Position numbers and translations under genes: made by a program
The notes under the pieces: model-generated
The model's input: only the letters and a program-made list of their open reading frames with translations
Databases searched by the model: none
What the model was told of the DNA's origin: nothing
Shown: positions 34,701 through 45,970 of the stretch, piece after piece
Position numbering within the stretch: the stretch's first letter is position 1
Layout: every line of letters begins with the position of its first letter
NCBI GenBank assembly: GCA_032358165.1
Contig: JAALGY010000019.1
Coordinates: forward strand, 1,736,001-1,800,000
Reading direction: 5' to 3'
DNA: 64,000 bases
Origin: Diplosphaera chodatii
Taxonomy: Eukaryota; Chlorophyta; Trebouxiophyceae; Prasiolales; Stichococcaceae

Positions 34701-36144
34701 ACTGGGCGCCGCCGTTGCTGCCGAAGGAGCGCCCCGTCGTCGGATTCTTCCGCGGCTTCATCTCCAGGATCTGCACCTGCACGTATGAGCAGACACAAAC
34801 GGAGTGTGCACACAGCACGTGCGAGACAGAGGGACTCACAGCACAACCCTGAGCACGCTTGTCACACTAGGCAGCGCGTGCTCCCCCGCGTAAGTCCCTC
34901 ATCCCGCAAGACAGGCCCTGCGATCTGCCTGTCTCCTACCGGCAGTTGGGCAGCATGCGGATGTGACGACGGCGACAGTGCTCCAGCTCACCTCGATGAC
35001 GTCTCCCGGCTCAGCGCCGCACAGGAAGATCGGCCCGGTCAGCACATGCTTGCCGTCTGCCTTGCCGGTGGCGCCGCGCATCTTGATGTTCTGGCCGTTG
35101 GCGTCCCACCTGGAGCCGATCACAGATGGATGTTGATGCCATTGGACAACTCGCTGAACACCAGTCCAAGTCACTGTGCCACATGATGTGTTTCCTGATT
35201 GCTTGATGGCCTGCACCGCAGGCAACATGGCAGTAGCTAGATGTGGCTGACAATCGCCATTGAACGGATCCTACAGCAGAACATTGAACCGCCAGCTCAC
35301 TTGTAGATCTCCGTCATGGCGGGGTCGCCGTCGATCATGAGCTCGGGCGCATCGCCGGCCAGGTGAGTTGCCATCTCCAGCGTGAAGGTCTCCCCGCTTT
35401 GGACATAGGCCTTGGGCTTGCTGCCCTTCCACCTGAGGGCGGATGCGCAGCGCCTTACGTACGCATTGCCGACGGACGCGACAACCGCTTCTCAAGATGT
35501 AGTAGTCCTTGAGGAGCTACTGGCAGCAGTGGTGCATGCAGTGCGCATGCATGTGTAGCGCAGGCACGCTCTGCGGAGGGGCACCCGCGGGCGCTGCAGC
35601 ACGCCTGGCACGGGCAACAGGCATACCACCACACTCACCAGTAGCCCCAGTGGACGTTGTCCACGTCCAGCGGCACCACCAGCTCCTTGTTGCGGCGGAC
35701 GCCGCACTGGTCCGGCTTGCTGCATGCGGACACACGGTGCAGCTTGCGTGACAGCCATCCAATTGGCACACCCAACCCACAACGCAATCTAAGCTCGGTC
35801 TTGAGTCGTCGGTGAGCACCCGCAAGGCGCGTGTGGGTTGACGCATCCGTGCGTCATGCGTAACACCCACAACCACTACTAAACGGCCAGCTGAAGTGAC
35901 GATCCGATGTGCACGACATGGGCCGGCACCAATGCGCGATCATTGACAGCACAATGAGCATAATGACAGATCGTCGTGCGATATCGCAGGCGGCAGCGGG
36001 GGCCGCAGCCACGTATAACGTAAAATTGGACTGCAGGTTTCAAAGGTTTTGCATGACGCACCTGGTGGGCAGCTGTGCCGCAACGCACGCCAGCCACGCC
36101 GCACAGCACAGCAGAACCGCCAGTCCTCCTGCCGACAGCCTCAT
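31770..36144 (-). CDS. Acetamidase/formamidase (FmdA/AmdA family) with signal peptide
   Basis: The family hydrolyses short amides (formamide, acetamide) to ammonia and the acid, usually with a metal. The first exon (36144-36059) is a classical signal peptide (MRLSAGGLAVLLCCAAWL, then ACVAAQLPTR), so the enzyme should enter the secretory pathway. Seventeen coding blocks follow: near 35720 (LVVPLDVDNVHWGYW), 35434 (FTLEMATHLAGDAPELMIDG), 35112 (HVLTGPIFLCGAEPGDVIEV), 34780, 34516, 34268, 34015, 33733, 33500 (VGNMGLASNYPVPVT), 33267 (GNMDHKRLGPGSKFYLPVEV), 33078 (VNGGLFQAGDCHGTQGDSEY), 32880, 32720, 32485, 32283 and 32070 (DITQLVDSNLGYHVCCYK). The last exon (31883-31770) ends SGGKCKGG. The HWGYW, GNMD...GSK.YLPV and GGLF.AGD.H..QGD motifs are diagnostic. 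Secretion and the Pro/Lys/Cys tail are unusual compared with cytosolic bacterial enzymes. Several exon edges are approximate. Confidence 0.86.
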
Positions 36145-36886
36145 GGTGGCGTTGGTGGATGTACCTGCGGGGCAGCGCTGTAACTATCGGATTCTGCAGA
36201 CCACATGGCCGACCACATGGTAGTCACGTGGAAAGATTGCGGGCTGCAGCGGCCGCTACTGACGCCTGATACCGGTGCGATGGCCTGATATGCGCGGCAT
36301 GGGATGCAGCAAAGCGGTGGGAGGCGTGGCTTGCATCCGATCGCCCATTTAGCATTCACACGGATAGGCAGGCCTGCATAGTACCTGACGACGTCCGCTA
36401 TCTGGGGGTGCAGGTACTGTTGGGGGGTGCCGCCGCCGTGGTGCCGTGCTTGGTTTGGCGTCCAATGGGGAATGGGAATATGGACGGGTGGTGGCAATGC
36501 GCGAATGGCCTGCGAGCACTCGACGTACCGGTTTTCAGCTGCCGCAAAGACCTGAAGGATCTGACCTCTTGCAGTTTCAAGCCAGGTGTTGAGTAATGCC
36601 ACAGCCTGAGGTAAGGCCAGGGTCTCAGCCACAGCAGCCCATGTACTCAGAAGTCTGCGCTGCCTGCGAGCTGCTCCAGTTCACTAGCGTTTGACAGTGA
36701 CTTCCATATGGCAAGTTGCGCAACACCTGAAGTCATGGCGCTGCAAACCACTACTAAACCACACTAGCGGAGACACGTTATTGCGCTTCTGCCACTGCAC
36801 AGACCCCAAGTTGGCATACGCTGCATTCCACCGCATCACCAGGGCATTGTGCGGCGCTCAACACAGCCCGTGCCGTGGGCAGCCGC
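36145..36886. promoter_or_regulatory. Upstream region of the amidase gene
   Basis: It separates the amidase start (36144, -) from the methyltransferase stop (36887, -), so it holds the 3' UTR of one and the promoter/5' UTR of the other. A 163-codon minus-strand frame (36632-36141) is open but ends just past the amidase start and has no domain; I treat it as chance or leader sequence. Confidence 0.4.
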
Positions 36887-38844
36887 CTACTGATCAGCCG
36901 TCCGCCTCAGCACCCGGATGTGCTCCGGGCCCACCCCGCAGCAACCGCCCACGATGGTCGCCCCCGCCGAGACCCACTCGCCAGCAAAGCGCACGTAGGC
37001 TTCTGGCGTGATGACGCCATCCTGGTAGTCCCCTTCAGATGGGCAAGCATGCAGCATCAGCCATTTACATCCAACCTGCTGATATGCTGGCGACCCTGAC
37101 GGCCGCCATGCGGCTGCAACGGCATGACAAACAAGCACCTGGGTCTCGATCCAGCAGTGGCGGCTGCGCTGTGCTGTCGGCTCGCCGCTCGTGCAGCCAC
37201 TCTGACGTGGTGCGGCGGAAGCCGTTGCCGTAGGCGCCCGCTTGCACGTGGGACGGCAGCGCCTGCCTCAGCAGCGGCATCGCTGCGCTGATGGCCTGCA
37301 GGAACTCTCGTGCCGAATCAGCTGCTGATTGCAGATGCTGGCTCTGGCCAGTGGTACTGCAGTTCGCAGGGGCGCCGTGCCATGCTGAGCAGACAGCCTC
37401 GCGCCATGGCCAGTGCTAGCTGCTGACATAGACGCCCCTTTGGGGCCTGTCCGGCCGACTCAATGCTGTCAGAGCTGAGTATAGCTGCTCTGCAGCCTGG
37501 GTCTGCAGAGTGCATTCCTGAGAACCGAGCTCCAGGCTCCACCATTGAGCCCAGACACTGAACGCTCACCCGCGGGGCGCAGCAGTTGAGCAGCACGGCC
37601 TCGACACCGGGCAGCTCCCCCAGCCGCGCGGCGACCGGCCCCAGCGGCTCCCCGCTGCGCAGCACGCACGCCTCCGAGTCCTCCAGCGTCAGCGCCACCC
37701 TGCAGCACAAATACATTGCTGGCGTTCCTGCGCCGCGGAACGTTGGCATGCCTGCTGACTGTGTGCGCGTCAGCAGGAGGAGTGATGCACCCGGCAGCAA
37801 ATGAGGAGTGACATGCTGGTCGCGAGAACCACAGTTGATGTGTGATGCAGGTGATCAGCCTTGCCAGCACAGCACCTCACCAGGTGGGCAGCCCTGTGGC
37901 GGCGGCGGCGGACGCTGCGGCCCACGCCTCGTCGCCCGATGCCATCGTCTCGCACAGCAGGATGTCCACCGCAGGCGCCAATGCGGCCGCTATCTGCGGG
38001 GGCAGCTTGCAGTCAGCAGCTTCCAGTCTGGCACGCTCACGCTGAGATGACGAAGGTGTCTGACGCCCAGATCCATGCTTAGAGGTGCACCTGGGCATAC
38101 ACAGGCTGCGCCAGCTCAGCGGCCTGGCGGCCACCCTCTGTCGAGTAGCTCTCCCCCAGCGGCGGCAGGCTGCCGGCGACGAACGCCTGGCACTGCCTGA
38201 CGTTGTTGCCGACCGCCACCGCCCGTCCGTCAGCAGCCGCCCGCGCCAGCGCAGCCGCCGCCTGCGGGCTTGCAGGTGCTCGTGATCTGTGGCCAGATGC
38301 CTCACTCCCAATCCCATGGGATTAGGTCGACAGCTCCACGTCCACCCTCACACACAGCAGCCAGATCCTGAAAACTGCATCCAGTGTAGACGCTGTTCAG
38401 AACTGCAGGTTGGCTAATTCGCCTGCGTGATGGCGATGAAGTCGTCTGACCGCCCGATGCGGCTGAGGCCCCACGGCGTCGCCGGAAAGTTGTTGACCGT
38501 GATGACGTTGGCGCCGGCGTCCAGGTAGTCCTCATGCACCTGACGGCAGCCACGACCAGACCAGAGTATTCAGATTACGGTCATACGCCCTGGCGCTGGG
38601 CATGCTGCGCAGTCCTGGCCCGTGCCGCTGTATGTTACGAGAAGAACAGTGCTGCGCATGTCGGTAGGCACGATGCGCTTGTGCATGCCTGGCGGACGGC
38701 CTTGGGCGCCTCGACATTGGCCAGCGCTGGCACCAGGAAGCTGTCTGCCCAGTGCGTGCCCGCGGCGCTGGTTTGCACCTTACGCTGCTTCAGCAGGTGC
38801 CCGATCGAGCCGTCCAGAATGGTCACCGGCGGCCGGCCTGACAT
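36887..38844 (-). CDS. HMT: Homocysteine S-methyltransferase
   Basis: Transfers a methyl group from S-methylmethionine (or AdoMet) to homocysteine to make methionine; a zinc enzyme of the cytosol in plants. The N-terminal exon (38844-38690) reads MSGRPPVTILDGSIGHLL. Next blocks are 38537-38414 (YLDAGANVITVNNFPATPWG), about 38285-38093 (AVAVGNNVRQCQAFVAGSLP, then YSTEGGRQAAELAQPVYAQ), 38007-37884 (PAVDILLCETMASGDEAW), about 37700-37570 (LPGVEAVLLNCCAPR), about 37320-37160 (AGAYGNGFRRTTSEW) and about 37040-36887 (GATIVGGCCGVGPEHIRVLR, stop). The three family zinc cysteines, one in LLNC and two in GGCCG, are present, as are the DG(S/G)xG start and LLCET core. Length, about 340 residues, fits the plant HMT family. 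Preference between methyl donors cannot be read from sequence. Confidence 0.92.
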
Positions 38845-39522
38845 ACTTGCAGCGCTGTGTGATCCCTAGCCGCCTGATGCTGCGCAATGCGGTGTTGAAT
38901 CAGTGCACTTTGCAGGTTGAGCGGAGCAAGCTGTAGACAGTTCGAGCCAAGCAGCCCGCAACGAAGATGCACCAAATTTGTCTACTGTATCTAGTGATGC
39001 ATCACTCTACTTGCAAACACCTGGTGCTCTGCTTGCATCATACAAATGATAGTGGTTTGGTGACTGGAAGTCCATTTCGGCTGCAGCTTCCGCCAGCTGC
39101 CCCCCGTGTGACCTAAATGCACTTGGTCTGCAAACTTTTGACGACGGTGAGCAAACCCAACTCATTACTGCTGTATGGTTCAAAACACGACTTGTCTGCA
39201 CATCACCCTTCCGCATGCATTTCAGCTACCTCAACTTTCATGAGTTCATCAACCCACGTACGCTGTGCATCAACCTTCCGAGAGCAATCTGCGGCACCAG
39301 GATCAAACACACACAGCAGACGGCTGTCATGTTCAGAGAAGGACAGTCAGAGCAACATCCTCCTGTCGTCTGTCATACAAGTACAATCAGGTACAGGTAC
39401 ACCGCAACATCCGCGCATTGGGCCTGATGGCGCCCATGCAGTGCAAGCAATGTTGACTTAGTGATCATCCACTCAACTTCCCATACTTCTCGCTATGCAG
39501 CAACCACGATCCTAGCGTGCTG
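38845..39522. other. Intergenic, no gene seen
   Basis: Locally less GC-rich. It should contain the promoter of the methyltransferase gene (reading left) and the 3' UTR of the homogentisate dioxygenase gene. No exons or repeats are recognised. Confidence 0.4.
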
Positions 39523-42500
39523 CTATGACGCTTCCCTGGCCTGAGCTGAGAGGGGTCCTGCCGCCTGGCCTGTCACAGCACCGTCCGCGCTGCCTGCGTC
39601 GGCGCCGCTGCCGTTCGGCAGGCCGCTGCTGTGTGGACGCTGAGCCGTGTTTGAAGGTGTGCCGTCCTGCTGCTGCTGCCGCTGCCTGCTGCTGTCCGCT
39701 TTGCCGTCTTTCAGCCAGTCCCGGTCAAAGTGGCTCTGCAGTCCCGACCAGCATTGGTAGTAGTTTCGGTCGACATGGTGTGATGACAGCGCCTGCAAGC
39801 AGGAGCACCAGGGTTCAGGTTCTGGCGAGTATGGTCTGTGCTGGTGAGTGAGCTCACACAGCATTTGCAGCTGCATCTGTGCCACCAAACCCCTGCAGCA
39901 GCAAAAGGGCAGGACTGCCTGCCTGATTGATGGCCCGGCTGTGGGCTGAAAGCCTTGCCGTCATCGCTCCGCCACTTCCAACCCTACCTCATCGCCACAT
40001 GCCATGGGACACGTCCAACCTCAGCTGTGTGCAGGGCGGCTGCTCACCGCCTGGGTGATGCGCGGCGTCCAGTGCGTCTCGAACATGAACGCCAGGCTGT
40101 GGTCCGGCAGGTGCGCGGGGCGCTGCTGGTCGTCGCTGCCCGCCACCGCCGCCTCGAAGGTCGCGGCGTCGGGGCCGTGCGGCGTCATGCACAGGTGCAG
40201 CGATGCGCCTGGGTGGCAGTGCAGTGCACACATTGATCACTACCAATGCACACCACAATAGTCCTGATCTTGTGCACAAGTTCCTGTGACACGCCACAGC
40301 TTGTGCAACCAGTCGCGTGTGCCAATGCGCTGAGAGCTGGTCGAAGCTGCAGGGTCAACTACTGGGAGATCAACCACAGCAGCGGTGCAGGCAACCCACC
40401 GCCTGGGAGGAAGCCGCCGCGCTTGGCCTCGTACTGTCCCCGGATGAGGCCCATGAACTCGCAGCCCATGCAGTTCCGGTGGCTGTTGGCACACCATCAA
40501 CTCGGTCGGTGTGGGGTTTTCGACTGCAGACCATGCTCTGCATGCTAAGGCCTGCTCAGGGTTGAGAAAGCAATGGCAAGCTGGAGGGTTGACGCACTAG
40601 TAGGGTGGCCGGAAGGTGTGGTCCGCCACCGTCCAGCGCGGCGGGAACAGCACAAAGTCTGCCGTCGGCACGCCTGCGCGGCAACCCAGCACATGAGCAC
40701 CGTTTTGATGGCAGAACCCCGTGGGCAGCTGGCTAAAGTTCTGAATCAGGGTGTGTGGCGCAGCCTCGTGCAGCTGCTGCCTGAAGTAAAGATTAGACCC
40801 TTGTTACCTGGCTGGGCTGACGGGCAGGTCAGCACGGTGAAGATGCTGGGGTCTGGGTGGTCGAATGCCACAGCGTTGACCGGACTGAACCTCGCCAAGT
40901 CATACCTGAATGCGCACAGGGGTAAATGTCAGCAGAAGCATTCTGCACCTGCCAGGTCTGTGTCCCAAAGGTACGCCTCGCTAACCAAATGGCTCATGCA
41001 CTGCCAGGCTACGCCCGCTCGGCAGGCACTTCATGCTGGCCAAACGGCGACGTGAGCTGCCTCACTTGTAGGGCGCGTAGTTGCCGTGCCAGGCGACCAC
41101 GTTGAAGGGCGAGAAGGGCTGCGTCGCCGTGAACAGCTCGCCCTCGAACTTGTGCAGCACTGTGAAGCGGCGGGGCGCCTCCTCAAATGCCGCCACCGGC
41201 GTCTGGAAGTCCCGCGGGTTGGCCAGCCCATTGGCCCCTGGCGCCACAGGCAATAACTTTCAACAGGCAGAGGTAGCTTAAGACAGAGAGCCACTTGCCT
41301 GTGCAGCATTTGAATCCTTGCGGCCGCTCTGGATGTGCAGGCTAGCTGTGCCACCAGCCGATGCCCAGCAGCGCGGCGTACCTGCAAGACTGCAGGCGCA
41401 AGTGCTTGCGCATCAGGCCATCGGGCGCCCACCTATGAGGCCCAGGTCCGGAAGCGCAAAGTGGCCGCCGAAGACCTCCAGCACGTAGCCCCGCGCGGGG
41501 CCGCTGGGCAGGGTCACGCTGAATCGCATTCCCCGCTGCACCACCGCGATCTGCCCCGGCAGCACGTTGAGGATGCCGAACTCCGTGGTGATGCGCAGCG
41601 CGCCTGCAGGACGGGAGGCTACTCATCCGAAAGATGCCCAGCTCCTGGGTCGCACAGATGATAAGGACAATAGCACAGCTCGAGGCATTTTTGGTAAAGC
41701 TCTGCGCTGCCACGCCATGTAGCACGATGGCTTGCACATTGTCATGCCACCGGCTTTCAGAGCAGACACATGTGTGTCAGGCCAGGCGCTGTCGACATTT
41801 GGACAGCCTGCAGCCACAGTCTCAAGAGATACAGCCGGTGGCGCACCCTGCTGCGGCACGATCAGGAAGTCGCCATCGGCGTTTGCCAGGCAGCAGTCGT
41901 CCATGTCGGTGCTGGCTGTGTACACATGGATTGCAAAGCCGTCCTTTGTCGCTGGGCTGCAGGCGAACACCTGAGCCGGTTTGTTTGAGGTGGGCACTGG
42001 CTTGCCCAAGCAAACTTGTCAACTGGCCCGCTCCCCTGCAACGGCTGGCCAGGGAGAAGCTTCAGTGTGCACCTGCCGGCGCCGCAGATTGTGAACAGGC
42101 CGCGCACAAAATCCGAGCCGTCCTCCGGGATCTTGAACGGCCGCCACCGCTGCAAGGTTACACATGACCAGCTCAAGGCATGAATGTCAAAGCCACATCT
42201 GACAACACATGCTATTTTGTTCCAAAGCGTGCACACGTTTTGACACGTCAGGCATGTGGATCGCTGTACTGGCTGCTGTCCTTAGGCCAAAGGTGAAGAG
42301 CCCTTCCAGGTCACTCACCAGCTGGTTAGGCGTCACCACGCCCTGCCGAAAGTCTGCCGTCAGCGTCTCCGCCGGGAAGTCCAGCGGGTGGAACGGCTCG
42401 TGTGTGACCGACGGCCGTATCCGGTACAGCCAGCTGCGCTGGTTGCGACTGCAAGGACAGCAGCAGCTCAACTGAGCAGCAGCGTGCGCCGGTACTGACA

Positions 42501-42983
42501 GCCGGGCTGATGCTGTCACGGGCTTGCATATTCTGCGTCACGCATAGTCACGACAACGATCAGCAGCGCTGCACAGCAGCTCACCCCCTGGGGGCTGTGA
42601 ATGCTGTGCCGGACAGCTGCTCAGCATACAGGCCGTATGGACACACCTGCACTGAACCAGACTCAGGGTATCACCGTGTGTCCAAATCACATGTATGCGA
42701 TGACAGATATGCGCCCGATGGTGAGCTGACACAGCGCTGCGCAAGTTCGACGCTGACCCTTGGATTGTTCTGGCCATGCGGCAGGGCGCCCGGCAATGCC
42801 TCAGACTGGAATTCATTGCCTGCATGTGCATCCTTCGAGAACTGAAGACGCGGTTCATGTGGTACCACAGGCATGCATCGAACAGGAGCGCAGCGACCCT
42901 GCATGCAAGCAACATCGGGTGGCCTCACCAAATCCGTGCATGTATTCCACATCGTCCTCAAAGTGACCCTCCCCCTCTTTCAT
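39523..42983 (-). CDS. HGO: Homogentisate 1,2-dioxygenase
   Basis: Opens the ring of homogentisate to maleylacetoacetate in tyrosine catabolism, using Fe(II). A first exon at 42983 ([19 protein letters not shown]) joins in phase to 42821-42766 ([19 protein letters not shown]). Then come about 42632 ([15 protein letters not shown]), 42455-42283 ([20 protein letters not shown]), 42160, 41965, 41606-41436 ([19 protein letters not shown]), 41265-41060 ([17 protein letters not shown]), 40906-40808 ([15 protein letters not shown]), 40680-40600 ([20 protein letters not shown]), 40490-40400 ([18 protein letters not shown]), 40215-40050 ([13 protein letters not shown]) and 39790-39523. The iron-ligand regions (HRNC...E and the later TPHGPD) are present. 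CMGCEFMG has one residue more than the usual CMSEFMG. The C-terminus after WLKD is a Gln/Ser/Gly-rich extension. Confidence 0.93.
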
Positions 42984-43571
42984 GCCTGCGTCAGGCGATA
43001 TTATCAACCAGGCTGGTTAGAACGTGCAACCAAGCAACTGAAATCAAAGGGAGCAAGTTCAGGCCCAAGAGAAGGTGCCTTGGAGCTGGAGATGCTGACG
43101 CAGAAACTTGGTCAAATCAGCAGACAAGCTTCCAAACCTAAGTCTTGTGGCGCGTGCCATGATTGACCTTGCATTCCGATAGTGTGTGACCTCCCACTGG
43201 CTCGAACATGCGTGCGACTGTGCTGTCAAACCGTGCAAGTCAAAGGCCAATGAGGCAAATGAGTTTGGCCTTTCATAGGCCTGGGAAAACTCCTCTGCCA
43301 ACCTTCCTGTCTTTATCCAGCAGCCTTGCACAATAGGGTACGTCTCGCCTCTCAAATACAGCGCAGGCTGTCAAGGGTAGGCGCAGCGGAACACACATCT
43401 CTGGTGGGTTGTGCTCACTCGCGCCAGTTGCGCTACTATAGATACTGCAATACTCAAGTATACAGGCTGATGACAGCGAGTAAACATGGTGCAATCTTCG
43501 GCATCTTGTTGCACGCCTGACTGAAGCAAAGCTGCACACTGCTGCCGCTCTCGACCACGTGCGCGTCCTAT
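42984..43571. other. Intergenic, no gene seen
   Basis: It should carry the promoter of the homogentisate dioxygenase gene and the 3' UTR of the gene to its right; both are minus-strand. No coding exons are recognised. Confidence 0.4.
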
Positions 43572-45150
43572 CTATGGCAGTTTCGGCATCAACCGCGCAT
43601 ACAGGAACAGCAGTGTGCCGAAGCATGACAGCAGCGCAAAGGCAACCAGCAGGTTGCGCAGGCTCAGCAGCCGGCTGCGCCGTCGCCGCTTCCTGCTTGT
43701 GCTGCCGACGCCCTCCTTGGCGTCCCTGCACAGCAACGAACTTGCACCGTCCAGCACATTCAGAAGCATGGCATCACCACGCAGTAGTTTGGAACTTTCA
43801 GGTGCAACAGGACCCTCGACATACTTCCAGCACAGCAGAGCACCAGATCATCATGCCAGGGAGGGTTTGCAAGTGAGCCAACGGGGGCCACTGGGCGCCA
43901 CCACATCCAGCGTGGCAAAGGCTGCTGCAAGCGTCTGGACATCACCTGTTGGTGACCGGCAGCCCGGGCTGGAACATCGACGGGAAGAAGCGTTGCAGCG
44001 AGCGCTTCATGGCGGTGTTGCGCTTGATGTATTTCTCGTCTCCCTCCTCATCGTGGGGCGCCGCCGCCGGCCTGATCTCCGTGTCGGCGACGCCCACCAG
44101 GTGGTGCGCTCCACCCTGCAGGCAGATGTCTCGCCACCGTTCAGCTGATGACGGCACGAAGGGGCGGCTGCCGGATGACTTCTCCAATTTCGTGCATACC
44201 CTCAGTGGTGTGGCCGCAGCGTTCTGTCTGCATGTTTTCGGTTTCGCTGAGAGTGCAGATCGAGGGGTTGCAGCAGACTCACGGGCGTTCTGAAGTGCGA
44301 GGGCGATGCGGGCGGCATCCCGGGCTGCGATGCCGCCGCCGTGGCGCCGGATGTGGTGCGGCCAAACTGCTGCGAGGGGCTGGTGCCGTTGCCATCGGGC
44401 GTGGCTGATGCGGCGCTGGGCGCCGCTGCTGGGCTGGACTGTATGTGGCAGGAGGCATCTGACTCAACTTATGCACCTGCTCAGGGTTCAGGGTCAAGCT
44501 GCGGGCCTTTGCAGCCACAGGGGGCCCTCAATTTGCCTAACATGCGGCAGGATGACAGAGATGACCAGGCACTCACCTCAACAATGAACAGCTCGTCGAT
44601 GTCCTGCAGCTCTTCTGTTCTGAAGACCTGCTCCCCGCTCTGCAAGATCGGGCTTGTATGTGAGCCACCAGTGGGAAAGCGCGACAGTGACTGGGGCACA
44701 ACCGTGTTCACAAGCACAACCGCAGGCAAGTGACAGATGATCACCGAGGCCAGGTAGATGCTGTCTATACCCAGCAGCTTCAGCTTCTGCTGCACTGTGC
44801 GGCAAAAGGACTCCCAGCTGGCGCCGTCTGGCACTGGCACTGCCACTTTCCTGCGAGGCGCAAGGGCTTTGCAGTCAGCAGGTAGAGCACATGCACCACG
44901 GGCAAAAGGGGCCATGCAGATGCATGGTCGTTGCACAAGAAGCCTGTGACTTTTGTTACCTGCGGGGCCTGGCGTCCTTGACGGACACAAACACAAGCCT
45001 TGATGCCTCCTGCACAGATTGTGCGGCAGCGTGTCATGGAGACTGGCCAATGGGGTGCAGATGCCGTGTCAGACAGATTGATGGCACATACACCAGCGTC
45101 GTCAGCTCTGAACACACCATGTCGGCCTGCGAGATGCCGTAGCCGGACAT
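43572..45150 (-). CDS. C-terminal single-pass membrane protein with PB1/doublecortin-like N-terminal domain
   Basis: The first exon (45150-45094) is MSGYGISQADMVCSELTTL. About 44997-44960 (RLVFVSVKDARPR) and about 44850-44745 (KVAVPVPDGASWESFC, then KLKLLGIDSIYLAS) follow, then about 44645-44575 (SGEQVFRTEELQDIDELFIV). Together these read as a ubiquitin-like fold of the PB1/doublecortin type: strand, loop, helix, then GEQVF..EELQDIDEL. A Ser/Ala/Pro-rich exon (about 44440-44285), a charged exon 44126-43943 (DEKYIKRNTAMKRSLQRFF) and a last exon (about 43770-43572) follow. That last exon has a basic cluster KRRRRSR, a membrane segment LLVAFALLSCFGTLLFLYA and the end LMPKLP. The layout suggests a cytosolic protein-interaction domain anchored at an organelle membrane. 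This is inference; no named orthologue is recognised. Confidence 0.6.
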
Positions 45151-45752
45151 GGCTGCACAGCCTCAGGTGCCAAAGGCCCAAGGCGTGCCCGCCTCAGCAC
45201 GCAGAATGCTAGTGCTGCTCGTCTGAGATCTAGCACCCAGCAGCGCCGCTGTGCAAGGTAACACTGGATTCGATGTTGAGGCTGTTGGTTCCGGTGTCAG
45301 AGTCCACTCGTGATGCCACCTAAAGTTGTCTGATCAGTGCACTGCATCAACTGCAGAAGTGAGGTGAAATGCAGGCGTGTTAGGATCAGGGAATTGGGCA
45401 CAATCGTGCACCTAGTACCTTGAGATTCAACACAGGACGAATGGTATTGATGCGACGTTGCACGACAGGGGGTGGTGCACCAGGCACTGCCAATTCAATG
45501 CCGGCAGCAATGGAAGTAGGCCAGCAATGACTGATGGCCCGATTGCTAGGTTGGGTGCTCATCACGAGGTGCAGCAAGCGAAGTGGCTCTTTTGCATGGT
45601 TTCGATGGCAGCAAACGCGACGCCTGTTGGATTTCAATGATCAATAACCGGTCGGCAGTGTAAATTAGTCGTGACCCAGATTCAGATCATTGCACCGATG
45701 TCGGAGGTGAGGCATGCGTGCTGCCCACAGGTTGTCCCGCTGCAGGGTGATG
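45151..45752. promoter_or_regulatory. Divergent promoter region
   Basis: It lies between the minus-strand membrane-protein gene (start 45150) and the plus-strand amidotransferase gene, whose TATA-like box is at its right end. No exons are seen. Confidence 0.4.
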
Positions 45753-45760
45753 TATAAAAG
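45753..45760 (+). promoter_or_regulatory. TATA-like box of the amidotransferase gene
   Basis: TATAAAAG lies about 218 bp upstream of the chosen ATG (45971). It argues that transcription starts near 45785 and that the in-frame ATGs at 45714 and 45750 are not used. A second AT-rich patch (ATAAATATAAA) is at 45789. Confidence 0.5.
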
Positions 45761-45970
45761 TAGCATCTCAGTCCTGACTCAGAGCTTCGATAAATATAAA
45801 CAGTCGGCTGCAGCACCAGCTGCAGGGCCCCCGGTAGCCACCGCAACCCAGCCACCACTCCGCCACTGCATTGGATCAGGACATCACCTGCACATCAGTA
45901 CTGTCCGCACAAGTAGTGTGGCCTGCTTTTGTCGAAAGGCGGCGTCAGACGGTCCAGCAGCGCAGCAGCC

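Noticed and set aside
36141..36632. 163-codon minus-strand frame upstream of the amidase
   Set aside because: It runs into the amidase start, lacks any motif and is best explained as leader or chance sequence.
31770..45150. Four-gene minus-strand metabolic operon or cluster
   Set aside because: Same orientation only; each gene has its own 0.6-0.7 kb upstream region and the functions do not form one pathway.
45714..45970. N-terminal extension (86 codons) of the amidotransferase
   Set aside because: A TATA-like box at 45753 lies inside it, and the conserved domain begins just after ATG 45971; still possible as an alternative start.
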